Shown here: positions 34,350 to 44,651 of the stretch, one piece after another
Layout of the letters: each line of letters begins with the position of its first letter
Position numbering within the stretch: the first letter of the stretch is position 1
NCBI GenBank assembly: GCA_029448655.1
Contig: JACCLO010000002.1
Coordinates: forward strand, 2,108,001 to 2,172,000
DNA from: Wolfiporia cocos
Taxonomy: Eukaryota > Basidiomycota > Agaricomycetes > Polyporales > Phaeolaceae
Direction of reading: 5' to 3'
Length of the DNA: 64,000 nt
Notes under the pieces: model-generated
Databases searched by the model: none
Seen by the model: only the letters and a program-made list of their open reading frames with translations
Told to the model about the DNA's origin: nothing
Position numbers and translations under genes: made by a program

Positions 34350-35404
34350 CTACGCCCGGTTACGTCCGGCCGTGAACCACAGCGTGTTCCCTGAGCTCAG
34401 AAAGCGCGGGAGCCATCTGCGTGTGCCACGCTCGTCCGCCGACAGGACGCGGCTCCTGTCGTCCCCCGAGGGGCGCGCAGCAGACGACGGTGCTGAGTAC
34501 GCCTGGCTCCTGCTGCGAGCCGGTGCTCGGATCTGGTGCCGCCGCCGATCTATGAACGGCTGGGTTGAGACGCATGCCGGTACCTGTGGATTGGGACGAG
34601 AAGCGCTGGGCGGTGGCGATAGGACGTCAAGACGCACAGATCCTGAGCGGGGTGGCCTGGGCTTCGTAGCCGGAACGAAGGGCGCGGATGGATAGACCAC
34701 ATGTGCGGGTTCTGTGCATGGGTATTCCCAGAGCAACTCGTAGGGGGGAGGGGGATGTTGGTCCGGGCAGAATGAAACGCGTGAGGAAGGAGTGCCGGGA
34801 GAGGGCGTCGCAGCCCCCGGGCATGCGGGAGACCAGGATAGCGCGAGATCAAGCGGCTCGAGTGTCGCAGGTGGAACGGAAGTCACAGCAACATCGCCTC
34901 CGGAATTTTCCTTGCTGACAAACATCCGAAGCGATGCCATCAGCGAAGGGAGAAGGTTTTCTAGGTGCAAGGAAATGCGTGGAGCTGCTTGGACGAGGTC
35001 TACACGCGCAGGAGCTGTACTTGGTGCGCTGCCTGATTGCTCGGGACTCATGATCGGAGACGGTGTCGCGGCTAGCTCCTCGGCGCACACAGAACCACCC
35101 ATCAAAAATTTCTGAAGCGACTCCGTTAGGGAAGGGGGATGGGCCTCCAGGTGCAAGGAAACGTGTGGGGCTGCCTCAGCCGACCGCGATTGCGGCACAG
35201 CATGGCGCAAGGACGTCTCCGGACGTGCGGTAAAGGAGCGGTGTACGCAGTTCGTTGGCTCCAGACTCGTGGTAGGCATGGGTGTCACGGCCGCATTGAT
35301 GGTTTCGTCCAGGTGAGAGGGAACGCGGTATGCTGCTTGAGAAGATCGCGGGCGTTCAGCCCAGGGCTCGCGGCAAGATTGTCGAACACCGATAGGGCGT
35401 CCAT
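34350..35404 (-). CDS. Proline/serine-rich hypothetical protein, possibly decayed
   Basis: A 312-codon open frame (MTPMPTTSLEPTN at 35288 to the stop at 34350) encodes a Pro/Ser/Ala-rich protein I do not recognise. It holds two imperfect copies of a short module (PHVSLHLEAHPPSLTESLQKF and PRISLHLENLLPSLMASLRMF). A third, weaker copy (YRVPSHLDETI) lies just upstream in the same frame. The natural N-terminus may be the ATG at 35404 (MDALSVFDNLAASPGLNARD), but that frame joins the main one only through a one-base shift near 35335. Either the start is the internal Met at 35288 or the gene carries a frameshift. No membrane segments or signal peptide. Confidence 0.4.
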
Positions 35405-37424
35405 GGTGCTTCGCGGAAAATCCGTCTTTGAGAGTTCCCTCGTCCCTCGAGTATGGGGGTGGATGGTGGGACAGTGATGTCGCTACGGCGGGTGCAGGAG
35501 GCCCGAGTGCGGCCTAGGGACAGCAGCACATGTAGAAAAGTGAGTACATACATGGCGTAGTACTCCGCGGAAACGCACCGGTTTCCGGAGTTTTGCTTTG
35601 TCCACTCTGTCCGTCCTGTGAGTGCAATCCGAACGCGCTTTTTTACCGTTTGGGCCGCACGCGAACTGCTCGCGTGGGTTGTTTGTGGCATCGCTAGGAT
35701 GGCGCAGTACAACTCCACGCGGCTCCGAACTGCTCAGCTTGTCGATGTGGTCGACAGCGAGGCAACTACTTCGCCCTCGCTGGACTTCGCGCAATATATC
35801 ACGGCCGTCCTGTCGCCTATGTAGGTGCGAACACGGGCGAGGATGTGAATGCCCTTGTAGTTGTTGTGGCCCATGTTGTCCACGACTTGATGTGGTGGCG
35901 GATCTCTGCGTAGACCTGCAATGCGCCGAAGGAGCTGGGCGAGCAAGAGATGCTCTAGACGAGGCGGTGACACTGGCGCTCGTACCGGGTGGTAGAACAT
36001 ATTTTTCAAATTTACGAGCATTGTTCCCGTGGGCTTCCCGCGCGCTCTCGTTAGAATGTTGAGAGGGTAAATTGCGGTAATGGTGCGGTACCGGTACCGA
36101 CATCTTGGGCGAGAGACGGAGGAGTGGGGCCGCGTCCCAATTGTAGGGAGAAAAGAGCAGCAGTGCGGTACCTTATTTGCGTACCGCGGCATGGCACCGG
36201 GACGACGGTAATTAAAGCCTATAGCACGTGTTGACGCTACTGTGCGGTCTTCCCAACGACTCGGAACATGCGTGTATCGCGCCAAAGTACCCTGCGTGCT
36301 GCCAGGACGTCGGGGAGTGAGCGGGAAGCGTGGCTAGCGTGAGCAGCAACATTGCACCTTGACATTCAGTCTCATGGTGATGAAGCAGGGTACACCCACC
36401 ACGAGCTATTGCCTCTTTCACAGTGCACCGCTTCGACCGTGGCAGAGATGAAACAGAGACTCAGGGTATGCCTATACCTCAGCATTAATACCGTAGGTCT
36501 TCAGTGTAATGGAACCTTACCTTGCATCGTCTCAGGAAGACGGGTGGCACATCTTTCGGCATGCTGACTGAAGTCCTGGCCATTACCAGCTGTTGGTCTA
36601 TAGCACTGAGACTATATATGCCGCTCTATCTCATGGCTGCCGGTGCTATCTCTTTGTTAGTACTTATGGATACGCCGCGTCACAGAAGGTCTAGGAAGCG
36701 CGTTGTTTCCATTTACCCAGTATCTGCGGCTGTGTCCTGCTGTGCAGCTCTTTGTGTATTGTTAGTACCCAAAGACGCATCTGCGCACCATGCGGACCGC
36801 GAGAAAACGTCGAGTCTGTCGTCCGTTATTTCAATTTCATCAATACCATTTATAGCCACTTCAAATTTCGACCAATCTTGGACAAGGGGGGAGTTTGTAG
36901 CAGAGAGCGAGTATCGTCAGCAGTCGTTTACAAGTAGAAGAGGATGCCATAGTTTTCATGGGACCAAGCAAGTTGTGTATACATGCGTCGGCCTATTATA
37001 GAGACATGCCAGGTTGCTGAATGCGGCCATTATACACTTTCACTGCTCCGCCTCCGAGAGACATCGGGTTTGCTCCGAAGCAGAGAGAAGATGTTCTGCT
37101 ATGAGTGCGGCATTTCCGGTGAAACAGGAAGTACAGCTATCGCGATGGAAGCGTGGACGAAAGCCGGCGTTGTCTTCATTGCGCCCGCATTAGCGCCAAG
37201 TCAAAAGCCTAGCGCTGTAGACAATTTCAACCTGTCGCGACGAGCTTGCTGGGCTGGGAACTCGTTAATCATTGAGTGGATGGCGCGAAGGTGCGCTCCG
37301 GCGATATTCCGTCGGTAGGAATGCGCAATCGCTGTTCTCGAAGCGGACGGGGGTTAGCACCATACACGCAGAATAGACGGCGACACGCCTGGCTTGCATA
37401 TGTGATGGAGATCGCAGGCGCACA

Positions 37425-37449
37425 GCGCTCGAGCGCGTGACGTCACGCG
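37425..37449. repeat. Two overlapping perfect palindromes
   Basis: GCGCTCGAGCGC (37425-37436) overlaps CGCGTGACGTCACGCG (37434-37449). Both are perfect inverted repeats. The second contains TGACGTCA, the consensus for bZIP factors of the ATF/CREB class. Confidence 0.6.
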
Positions 37450-37947
37450 TAGCGACGCGTGTTACATAATCAGTACGTCTGCAAACCGGCTCGGTTCCAT
37501 AGGCCTTGCGCAAACGAGCCATTTACATCAGAGGATGCCGACACCGTGCTGCCGGCGAAATTCGTTGCTTTACAGATGTAAGACATCTATCTCCATATGC
37601 ATATGTGCGTTCGCGCAATTGGCTCATGTTCCACCGCAGGCGGGACTATGACTTGGAGCCCGGCCGCTTGATGGGTGGTTAGCTCATGGCACATGTGCAT
37701 GAGGGCGGAGATCAAGCTCAAGAGTCGCAGACTCAAGTTACTTCGGGTACGTTTCTACTGAGCATCGCGGACCACCCCGCGCGCGTCTCCTGTCAATGCA
37801 GGACCAGGGTAAATGGTTGAATAGTTGGATTCCTTGAAAACACTCATCCAGGCTTAAGATGCGCGTCTCTAGCTTGTCAGTGACGCAGTGTTGCCTTTAG
37901 GGGTCTTGCAATCATATCGCATACCAGGAATTATCTTCTCTGACTCG

Positions 37948-38080
37948 AGCATCACATCATCCGCATTATCCCCATCCTCATTGTCTTCACCAGCGCCCTC
38001 AGAACCCTCGTCCACATCCTGTGCATGACTGGCAGATATCGGCTGCATGCCGTCTACACGTCATGATCATATCCGAATCG
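37948..38080. repeat. Dispersed repeat family, copy C
   Basis: Diverged third member of the family at 33330-33745, same orientation. It shares GCATCACATCATCC, the CATGACTGGCAGATATCGGC block and CTACACGTCATGATCATATC. The minus strand again reads as an acidic Asp/Glu-rich peptide. Confidence 0.4.
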
Positions 38081-39004
38081 TAATGATGTCAACCGATGAT
38101 GCGTTGGGGCTGCAAGCGTCCACGCTGCATGTTGCATGCTGCGTATTGTTTGTCTTGTCTTCCGTCAACCGCGTAGCAATGGAAGATTCATCTTCGGTGA
38201 ATTGAAACACTAAATCTCACGAGGTCGCCGATGACGACGTCAAAAACCTTGATACTAGCCGGTCGTAGATCCACGGATCTGTGTGAAGGGCAAGTATGTC
38301 ATTATTCCAGGGCTGGGGGAAGCACAGGAGCGGACGTTATACACGGTGAAGCGGGCGGGAGGTGCGAAGCTACAGTGACTAAAGGCGGGCAACCGGGAGG
38401 GCGGTGAGCGTATATGGGGAGGGAGGGATTAGACGAGTATCGGTAACATGTACAGTATACAGCGACAACCTAGCACTAGCGATCCACAGAGAACAGAGAT
38501 GGAGACCAGGATTCCGGGTAGTACCACAGCAGCGTAGAGAGATAGTATGTACAACGGACAGTCAGCGTATGGAAATTCTAACAACATTGCGAGAAGGGTC
38601 CGGACGAACGCAGCCTCGATAGAGAGGAGACGTAAGAGGAGATGGGGATGCAGATCAGACGTCGTAGTCATTCAGAAGCTCGCCTGCATGCGAAGCCTCC
38701 ACTTTTCTTTGTTCCTGGAGATAGTTTGGGCCTTCGAGAGGACCTAGACCGTAAAGGGAACCTGAAAGAAACGCGAAGCGCGGTCTTCGCGGAGTATACA
38801 GGACAATAGAGAGAGAAATGGAGAGGAGAGGAAGCTAGGAGCCAACAGTCGAGAGCCGACCCAGCTCCGGTATAACGCGCGCAGTTGCGCAGCAGCCATT
38901 GTCCCGGCTGTGGCATATCCCTTGAGCTTCACCATATACGCGCCATCCGGTTGCGTGCACCTTTCTATGTGCGTCAGCGCCTCCTACATGCCACGCCTTA
39001 CACT

Positions 39005-41829
39005 TCAGTGCCGCCTCAGCTTGCTCAGCTTCCGCCCAAACGCATTGTGACTGGACATCTCCCGCTGCAGCTCCGCCTCCTTGACGCGGTCGCGCGGCCA
39101 CACCTGAACATGCTCGACCACCCTGCCCTTGTCGCTGCCCGGGCCTGCACGGTCGACCACGCGCGAAGCGAAGATCGCTGCGCTCGTGCTCGACGACTCT
39201 GTCCCGTGCGGGTGTCCGCGCGTGGCCGTCGGCCGCTTCCGCAGGACCTTCGGCGCCACGGCCTCCGAGCGTGTCTGGCTCTGACTCCGGCTCCGTCCAT
39301 GCCGCTGCACCTGCACCGCGCCAGCCTGGCCTTGCGACTGCCGCGTGAACGACGACGCACGATGGAGGAGGTGCCGCCCGCGCTGGGATGAGGCGGGCGC
39401 GTCCCCGCCATGCCCGTCTTCAGAGCGCGAGACGCGGCCGGACAGATTCAGCTGGAGGCCGGAACCTGACTGTGGCGCGGCGCGGACTTGACTCTGCGGT
39501 TGAACCTGGGACTGGCCCTGGCGACGCCGCTCATCCTCGAGAGGCTGGAGGGGAGCAGGCATTACAAGGTGCGTCGGGCGGTGACGAGGCGGGAGCGCTT
39601 GCATGTGCGCATTGGTAGGGCCGCCGCGAGGGGGCATCGAGATGTCCGAGCGAGGGGTCCGGGTTGCACGCGCGAGCGACTCGGCGCTGCCAGTGGGGGT
39701 TGTGTTCATATTAAGGTACGTCGATGCATGCCTACTGTGCTTTTGCGGGGGTGGGGGCGGAGGCGTGTTGGCCTGCGCCTGGATCGGTGCCAGAGGCTGG
39801 CGATGGGGTCCAGGCGATGGGGGCGGCGCAGCATTCATCTCGCGCGAGTCGAAAGCCACATCTACAGATCCCTGGCCGAGCGGAGGGCGCACGTCGGGCC
39901 GCGAGGGTGACTCGAAGCGAACCTGGCCGGAGCGCTGGGACGGGTTCTGAAGTAGAGGTGGACGCAATGGTGTACTCTGCGACTGGGACTTCGACGAGGC
40001 AGACGTGGATGGTACGGGTACGCGCTGGGGTGGAGCGCGAGTCTGCTGTTGAGGCTGATTCTGATTCGGGGGTGCGGTGGAAGGTCGGTTCTGCACCTGC
40101 GCCTGAACAGGGTCGCGTGAAGACTGTGGCAGGGCGATTTGAGGCCGACTTTGCGGCTGCGATGACGGCTTAGGGGGCACGGCAGGGGGCAAGGGCGGGG
40201 CGCCGGGATACTGCAGCGTGCTGTCCGCGGCGCTATACGGGTCGAACGAGCCCGGCATCGCCTTGTACATTGCGTTAGAGGGGAATATCTCGCCGGGCTG
40301 AACGCTGAACGACGACATCGACGGCTTCTTCTGCAGACGCTACAAAGACAGAGGCAAGAATAATCAGCCTACGCCCCGTACCCAAGAAACTCCAACTCAC
40401 CGGCTTCTCACGTTCAACGCTCTGCGCGCGGCGTGTGTGCGTGCTCGCAGCGCCTACGCCCTCCATGCCGGGAGGCTCCTTCCTGCGTGGCTGGCTGACG
40501 CTTCGGATAGCCTCATACGGGCCTCCGTGGTGCCACGCGAGTCCGCGCGGGTCAGACTCGTCTAGCTCATCAATGCGGTCCAAGTCGCGCGGTGCACTCA
40601 CGCTCGGACGCCGGCTACGCTGCCGAGGCGTGCGGTGCACCGGCTGCTGCTCCCTGCTCCGGCCGCGCGACTGCTCCGGTACTTGCGCTTGCGGCTGGGA
40701 CTGGCTCCGCGTATGCCCCTGTGTTTGTGATTGAGGAGGTGTGGGCAGGGCACGCGTCGGGGCGGTTGCAGAGCGCGAGAGGGTCTGCGGGGGTGGGGGT
40801 CGGACGTGCAGCTCCAGCGCGGACTTGTTTTGACCTGTCGGCATAGGACGCGGGGTGACGGAAGGCACATCTGATGCTGGTGCAGCATTGGCGTTTGGGG
40901 CAGGAGCCGGAGCTGGAACAGGCGGCTGCGCGGGAGTCTGAGAACCGGATGATGCGAGGGACGAGCTACGCGGCGGCGCAAGGATCCGTGTGGGGACTGT
41001 CTCAGCGGGAGTCTCGGCAGCAACCACGAGGGTCGGGACAGGGGGCGTGGGTTTGTCTCTGTCGGACGAAGAAGACGGCACCGAGGAGACAGTAGAATGC
41101 CTGGGCGACGAGTCGACGGACGAGGGCGGCGTCGACTCGCGCGTGTGCTGCACTGGCGACGAGTGCTCGCTGTCGCTGTAATCGGAATCATCGCTGGATG
41201 CGGTCGATAGGGCCGGCGGGCGCCACATAGCATAGGGTCCGTGCACCGAAGACGCGGAGATAGCGGGTGGGAAGGGCCTCTGCATAGGGCCAGCATCGCG
41301 CGAGGATCCACGGGGCGGAGGCACGTACGGCGTGTTGCGGGCGAGGGGACGCTGTGCGGGCGGGTCGGCATGGCCCTGAGAGATTCCTGGCGGAGGCTGT
41401 CGTGAAGAAGAACCATCGCGCGCTATTGCCACGCGGAGATGTCAGTGAGCGGCAGATAGCGAAAATGAGAATAGATGACTTGCGTGGAGGGTGCGCGGCA
41501 TGGATGTGCTCATGGGAAGTCATGACGAAGTAGGGATTGCTGTGTGGATCATTGGAGAACGCTGGGTCGTGAAGGAGTGCCTGCGGAAGGGGCCTTGTGC
41601 GCTGGGCGGAGCTTGGGGCGCGTCCCGCTGCAGCCGAATGGGTCGGAAAGGTGGGGGTCGGCAAGGGAGAAGGCAGGGCAATGGACAAGGGCTCGTATGG
41701 TGGTGGCGGATCGCGCGGGAGGGCATGTCGCGGAGGCAGGTGCTCGACATAGACGTAGTCGACCATGTCCGGGTCGGAGAGGAGGTCCGCGTGGTCATGG
41801 CGCTGGCCGATGAAGTCGAAGCCGTGCAT
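39005..41829 (-). CDS. Pal1-like cell morphology protein (first paralogue)
   Basis: Largely disordered Pro/Ser/Gln-rich protein of about 840 residues with the short conserved core of fungal Pal1 proteins, here DESDPRGLAWHHGGPYEAI; compare the family motif WHHxGPYD/FHHDGPFDA. Pal1 localises to hyphal or cell tips and endocytic patches and supports polarised growth. The first in-frame Met is MHGFDFIGQRHDHADL at 41829. The frame stays open about 40 codons further upstream without ATG, so a spliced 5' exon is possible. Other landmarks: PPPPYEPLSIALPSP, an intron near 41430-41490, GPYAMWRPPALS, the intron at about 40339-40400, then YPGAPPLPPAVPPKP and a basic end NAFGRKLSKLRRH. It is divergent from SLD2. 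The family call rests on the core motif only. Confidence 0.7.
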
Positions 41830-42067
41830 GGGGGCGCGTCGGGGGCGCGTCGAGGGCGCTGCTGGCGGCGGGGAGGGCTCGTCGAGAGGGCCCTGGACGC
41901 GTCTCAAGGGAAAGCGGGAGATGTATTGTTTCCCAGCGTCTCCACTGCCTCTTTCCCTGGCTCTCCCCTTCGAGCAATGGCCACGTGAACAAATAACGCG
42001 TCAACAACGGTCAATACCCGTGTCTCTCCTGCCCATCGCGTCCATCCTCTCCTCGCTGCTCATATCA
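41830..42067. promoter_or_regulatory. Shared divergent promoter region Pal1-like / SLD2
   Basis: At most 238 bp separate the two start codons, so the promoters must share this space. No obvious TATA box. Confidence 0.45.
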
Positions 42068-44033
42068 ATGGACATTGCCTCTCTTCGCGCTGAAATTAAG
42101 GCCTGGGAACGCGACTTCAGGAGCCAGCATGCGCGTGACCCCACCGTCCAGGAGATCAAAGCCCGGCCAGAGATAGGTGCGCCGTGTCTCCCTGCATACC
42201 GTCGCGACTCTCACCGCGGACGCGGACGCAGCGGCCAAGTACAAGCTATACAAGTCGCTCACCAAGTCATCCACGTCCGCCCAGACTACACGGCTATCCG
42301 ATACGCGTCCGTCGACACCACCGCGATCCCAGCCGCGGCAGGCCGCAGCGGCGTCTACTTCATCTCTCCTGACAAAGTCCCGCGCAGTGAAGGTCGACCC
42401 ACCTTCTCAGACCACGAACCCATTCTCTCCCGTCAAGAAGAACAGATTGATTCATAATGACTCTGATCACACCAATCTCTTACTCAAGCCATCGCAGCGT
42501 GCCAGCAATATCAATCCATTTACAACACCCACAAAGCCGAAAGCGCGTTCGAAGCCAAAACCCTCCGCCCCTGCGCGAACCCCATCGCCGGACCTATTTC
42601 CTCCGATCAAGCAGACTCTACCCGTCCAGTCGCAGCCCGTCCCTTCCCAATCCAATCAGAATCAGGTCCCTGTGCCCGCTCCGCAGACACCTGCTACAAA
42701 GTCAGCTGTGACTCGAGCCCGGAAGCGTCTCCGTGGCGAACCCGTCTCTCCTTCCCCCATCAAAGAGAAGCGCGCACGTGTCTCACTATCTACCCAGCGC
42801 TCGCCACATCTTGGCCGCGCATTCCTCATCAATGACGGCGACAGCGAAGAAAAGGATGCTGACACTGTCGATGAGACGCTCCTAGCAGCGACGCCGATGA
42901 AGCCGCCTCCAGGCGGGAGGGCATTCCGTCTCCTCTTCGACGAGGTCCTTCCAGACGCGCAGGGCGCCCATGCCTCGAGGCCGCCTCCCACCCGTACGTT
43001 CTCACGGGCACAGTCCGGCCTGCCCAAGCAAAGCCAGAGTCAATTGGGCAAGAAGCGGGCCCGGTCACGCGCAGCGTCGCCGCCTGCGTCTTCCTCTGAC
43101 GAGGAAGAGGCATCCTGGGAGAATGGCACGAAGCTGAAGGATCTGATTACGTCTGCGAATGAACGGGCTAGAGCCGGGGGCTCGTACACGATGCAGAAGA
43201 AGTTGATGAATGCATCCAGCAAGCACGCGATTCCGAGGAGTGTCTTACCTGGGAGGGACGATCTCTGGTCTGAGGCTGGTCCCGCGAGCTCGAAGACTTC
43301 GTCACTCAAAGGCATAGCTGCACCTGATATGGCGGGTGTGTCAGACACTCTGACCCGCTCCGCGGTGAAACGTCCCTTGCCCGACGAGCAAGCGGACGAA
43401 TACGAGTCTGCAGCCCGTGATGATGTCGGAGACTCTGCCGCTAGGCTGCACCACCTGCCGCTGCTGCCACCTTCGCCGCCGCCCCCAGACTCGTCCTCAT
43501 CAAAGCCCCATCTTGGTAGCGCCAAAGATAAGGGCAAGGGTAAGGCTGCCGCGGCGTTCAGCCGGAAGAAGGCGCGCTTGCTTGAACAGACCGGCGAAGA
43601 TGTGGACGACAGTGCTGACGAAGACGATGCGCGCGTGCGCGTCGTCGAGCATTCGTGGCACTCACGGAAGCCACAACCCAGATATCTTGTGGACGCGGAC
43701 GAAGATACGGAGTGGGACTGGCCGCCCTACCCCGTTCACCCGCCCGACTCGCCGACCCCGCCGGAAGGGGAATCCGATTCAGGTAAGGTCGAGGTACACC
43801 TCCCGGATGACTTGCGGCGTATTTTGTCAATATCCACGCGGAGTGATACCACCAAAGACGAGGAGCGATTAGTCAGAGGTCTACTCTACGGGCGACGAGA
43901 ATTCAACTATGACGCAAAAGGCGGTGAGATCTGGGACGTGGGCGAGGCCGGCGAGGACACAGGAGGCGCGGGAAATGAGACGGAGCAAGACTGGGAGGGC
44001 GAGCCCGTTCCTTGGGAAGTCGGCGAGCTATGA
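42068..44033 (+). CDS. SLD2: DNA replication regulator SLD2 (Drc1)
   Basis: Replication-initiation factor that, when phosphorylated by S-CDK, bridges to Dpb11 and loads the helicase activators; metazoan RecQL4 carries the homologous segment. The N-terminal Sld2 signature is clear: SLRAEIKAWERDFRSQHARD, then PTVQEIKARPEIAAKYKLYK, which is restored by intron 42177-42231. A long disordered middle has many SP/TP sites (PTKPKARSKP, RTPSPDLFPP, TPATKSAVTRARKRLRG, TRTFSRAQSGLPKQS), fitting CDK control. A C-terminal acidic/basic part (KKARLLEQTGEDVDDSADED) ends EPVPWEVGEL at 44033. Two exons, 636 residues. The reading frame is exact across the intron. Function is inferred from the family. Confidence 0.85.
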
Positions 44034-44651
44034 CAGGCGTATAATCATTGTGTTATATGACCGCATCCATCCGGGAGATTTGGTGATAGGACATTTGTGT
44101 ATGTGGTTTTTTCCGCACCATACAGCGTCGATGATGGATTGACGATGTTCCTTCCTGCGGCAGACGTAGATATCTACCTCAGACTATGGGAACATTTGCT
44201 TGGCTACAAATGCGCAGTTGATCCAATGGATAAACTCGTAGGTGCGTTTGAGGCGTGTCGCGACTCGCGCGCCGCACGTGCAGCTTGAATATGGGCGGTA
44301 ATCGCGTTCAATCCTGTTCGAGCTGCAGTTTTACGGACACCGGCCTCGTTGTCCAGGCATGCGCGCAGGGCATCTGCACAGGTGCCACAGCCCTTCACGC
44401 CGCGGTATCATTATCGTAAACATAGATGGTGCGAGAAATGTCCGTTGCAATGTGCTGAGGCCATTAGAAGCACCCGTTGCTGGGCGTCGTCCCTGCGTTG
44501 CAGCCGCACGCAGCTTGACGCAGGCTACAGCTACAAAACGCTGTCGAGATTATCATACACTCCACCTGGCCCACAGCCGACATCCTCCTGCATTCCGAAC
44601 CGTCCGCGCACACCGCCCCCTATAAGAACTCCCGGCGGACCACAGAACACC
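44034..44651. other. SLD2 / F-box-like gene spacer
   Basis: Same-strand spacer containing the SLD2 3' end and the promoter of the next gene. No supported coding sequence. Confidence 0.45.

Larger units (their letters stand above)
35405..39004. other. Gene-poor accessory stretch
   Basis: No intact gene recognised. Overlapping minus-strand frames at about 35480-36290 contain locally sensible peptides (NMGHNNYKGIHILARVRTYIG, VIYCAKSSEGEVVA) that switch frame, as in a decayed gene. A plus-strand frame at 36522-37001 has a few hydrophobic stretches but no family. The region also holds a pair of perfect palindromes, a short inverted match to the hairpin-ended repeat near 37620-37655 and copy C of a dispersed repeat. 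Confidence 0.4.

Noticed and set aside
36522..37001. 160-codon plus-strand frame with hydrophobic stretches
   Set aside because: No membrane-protein topology, homologous motif, splice structure or codon bias; it lies in a region of decayed sequence.
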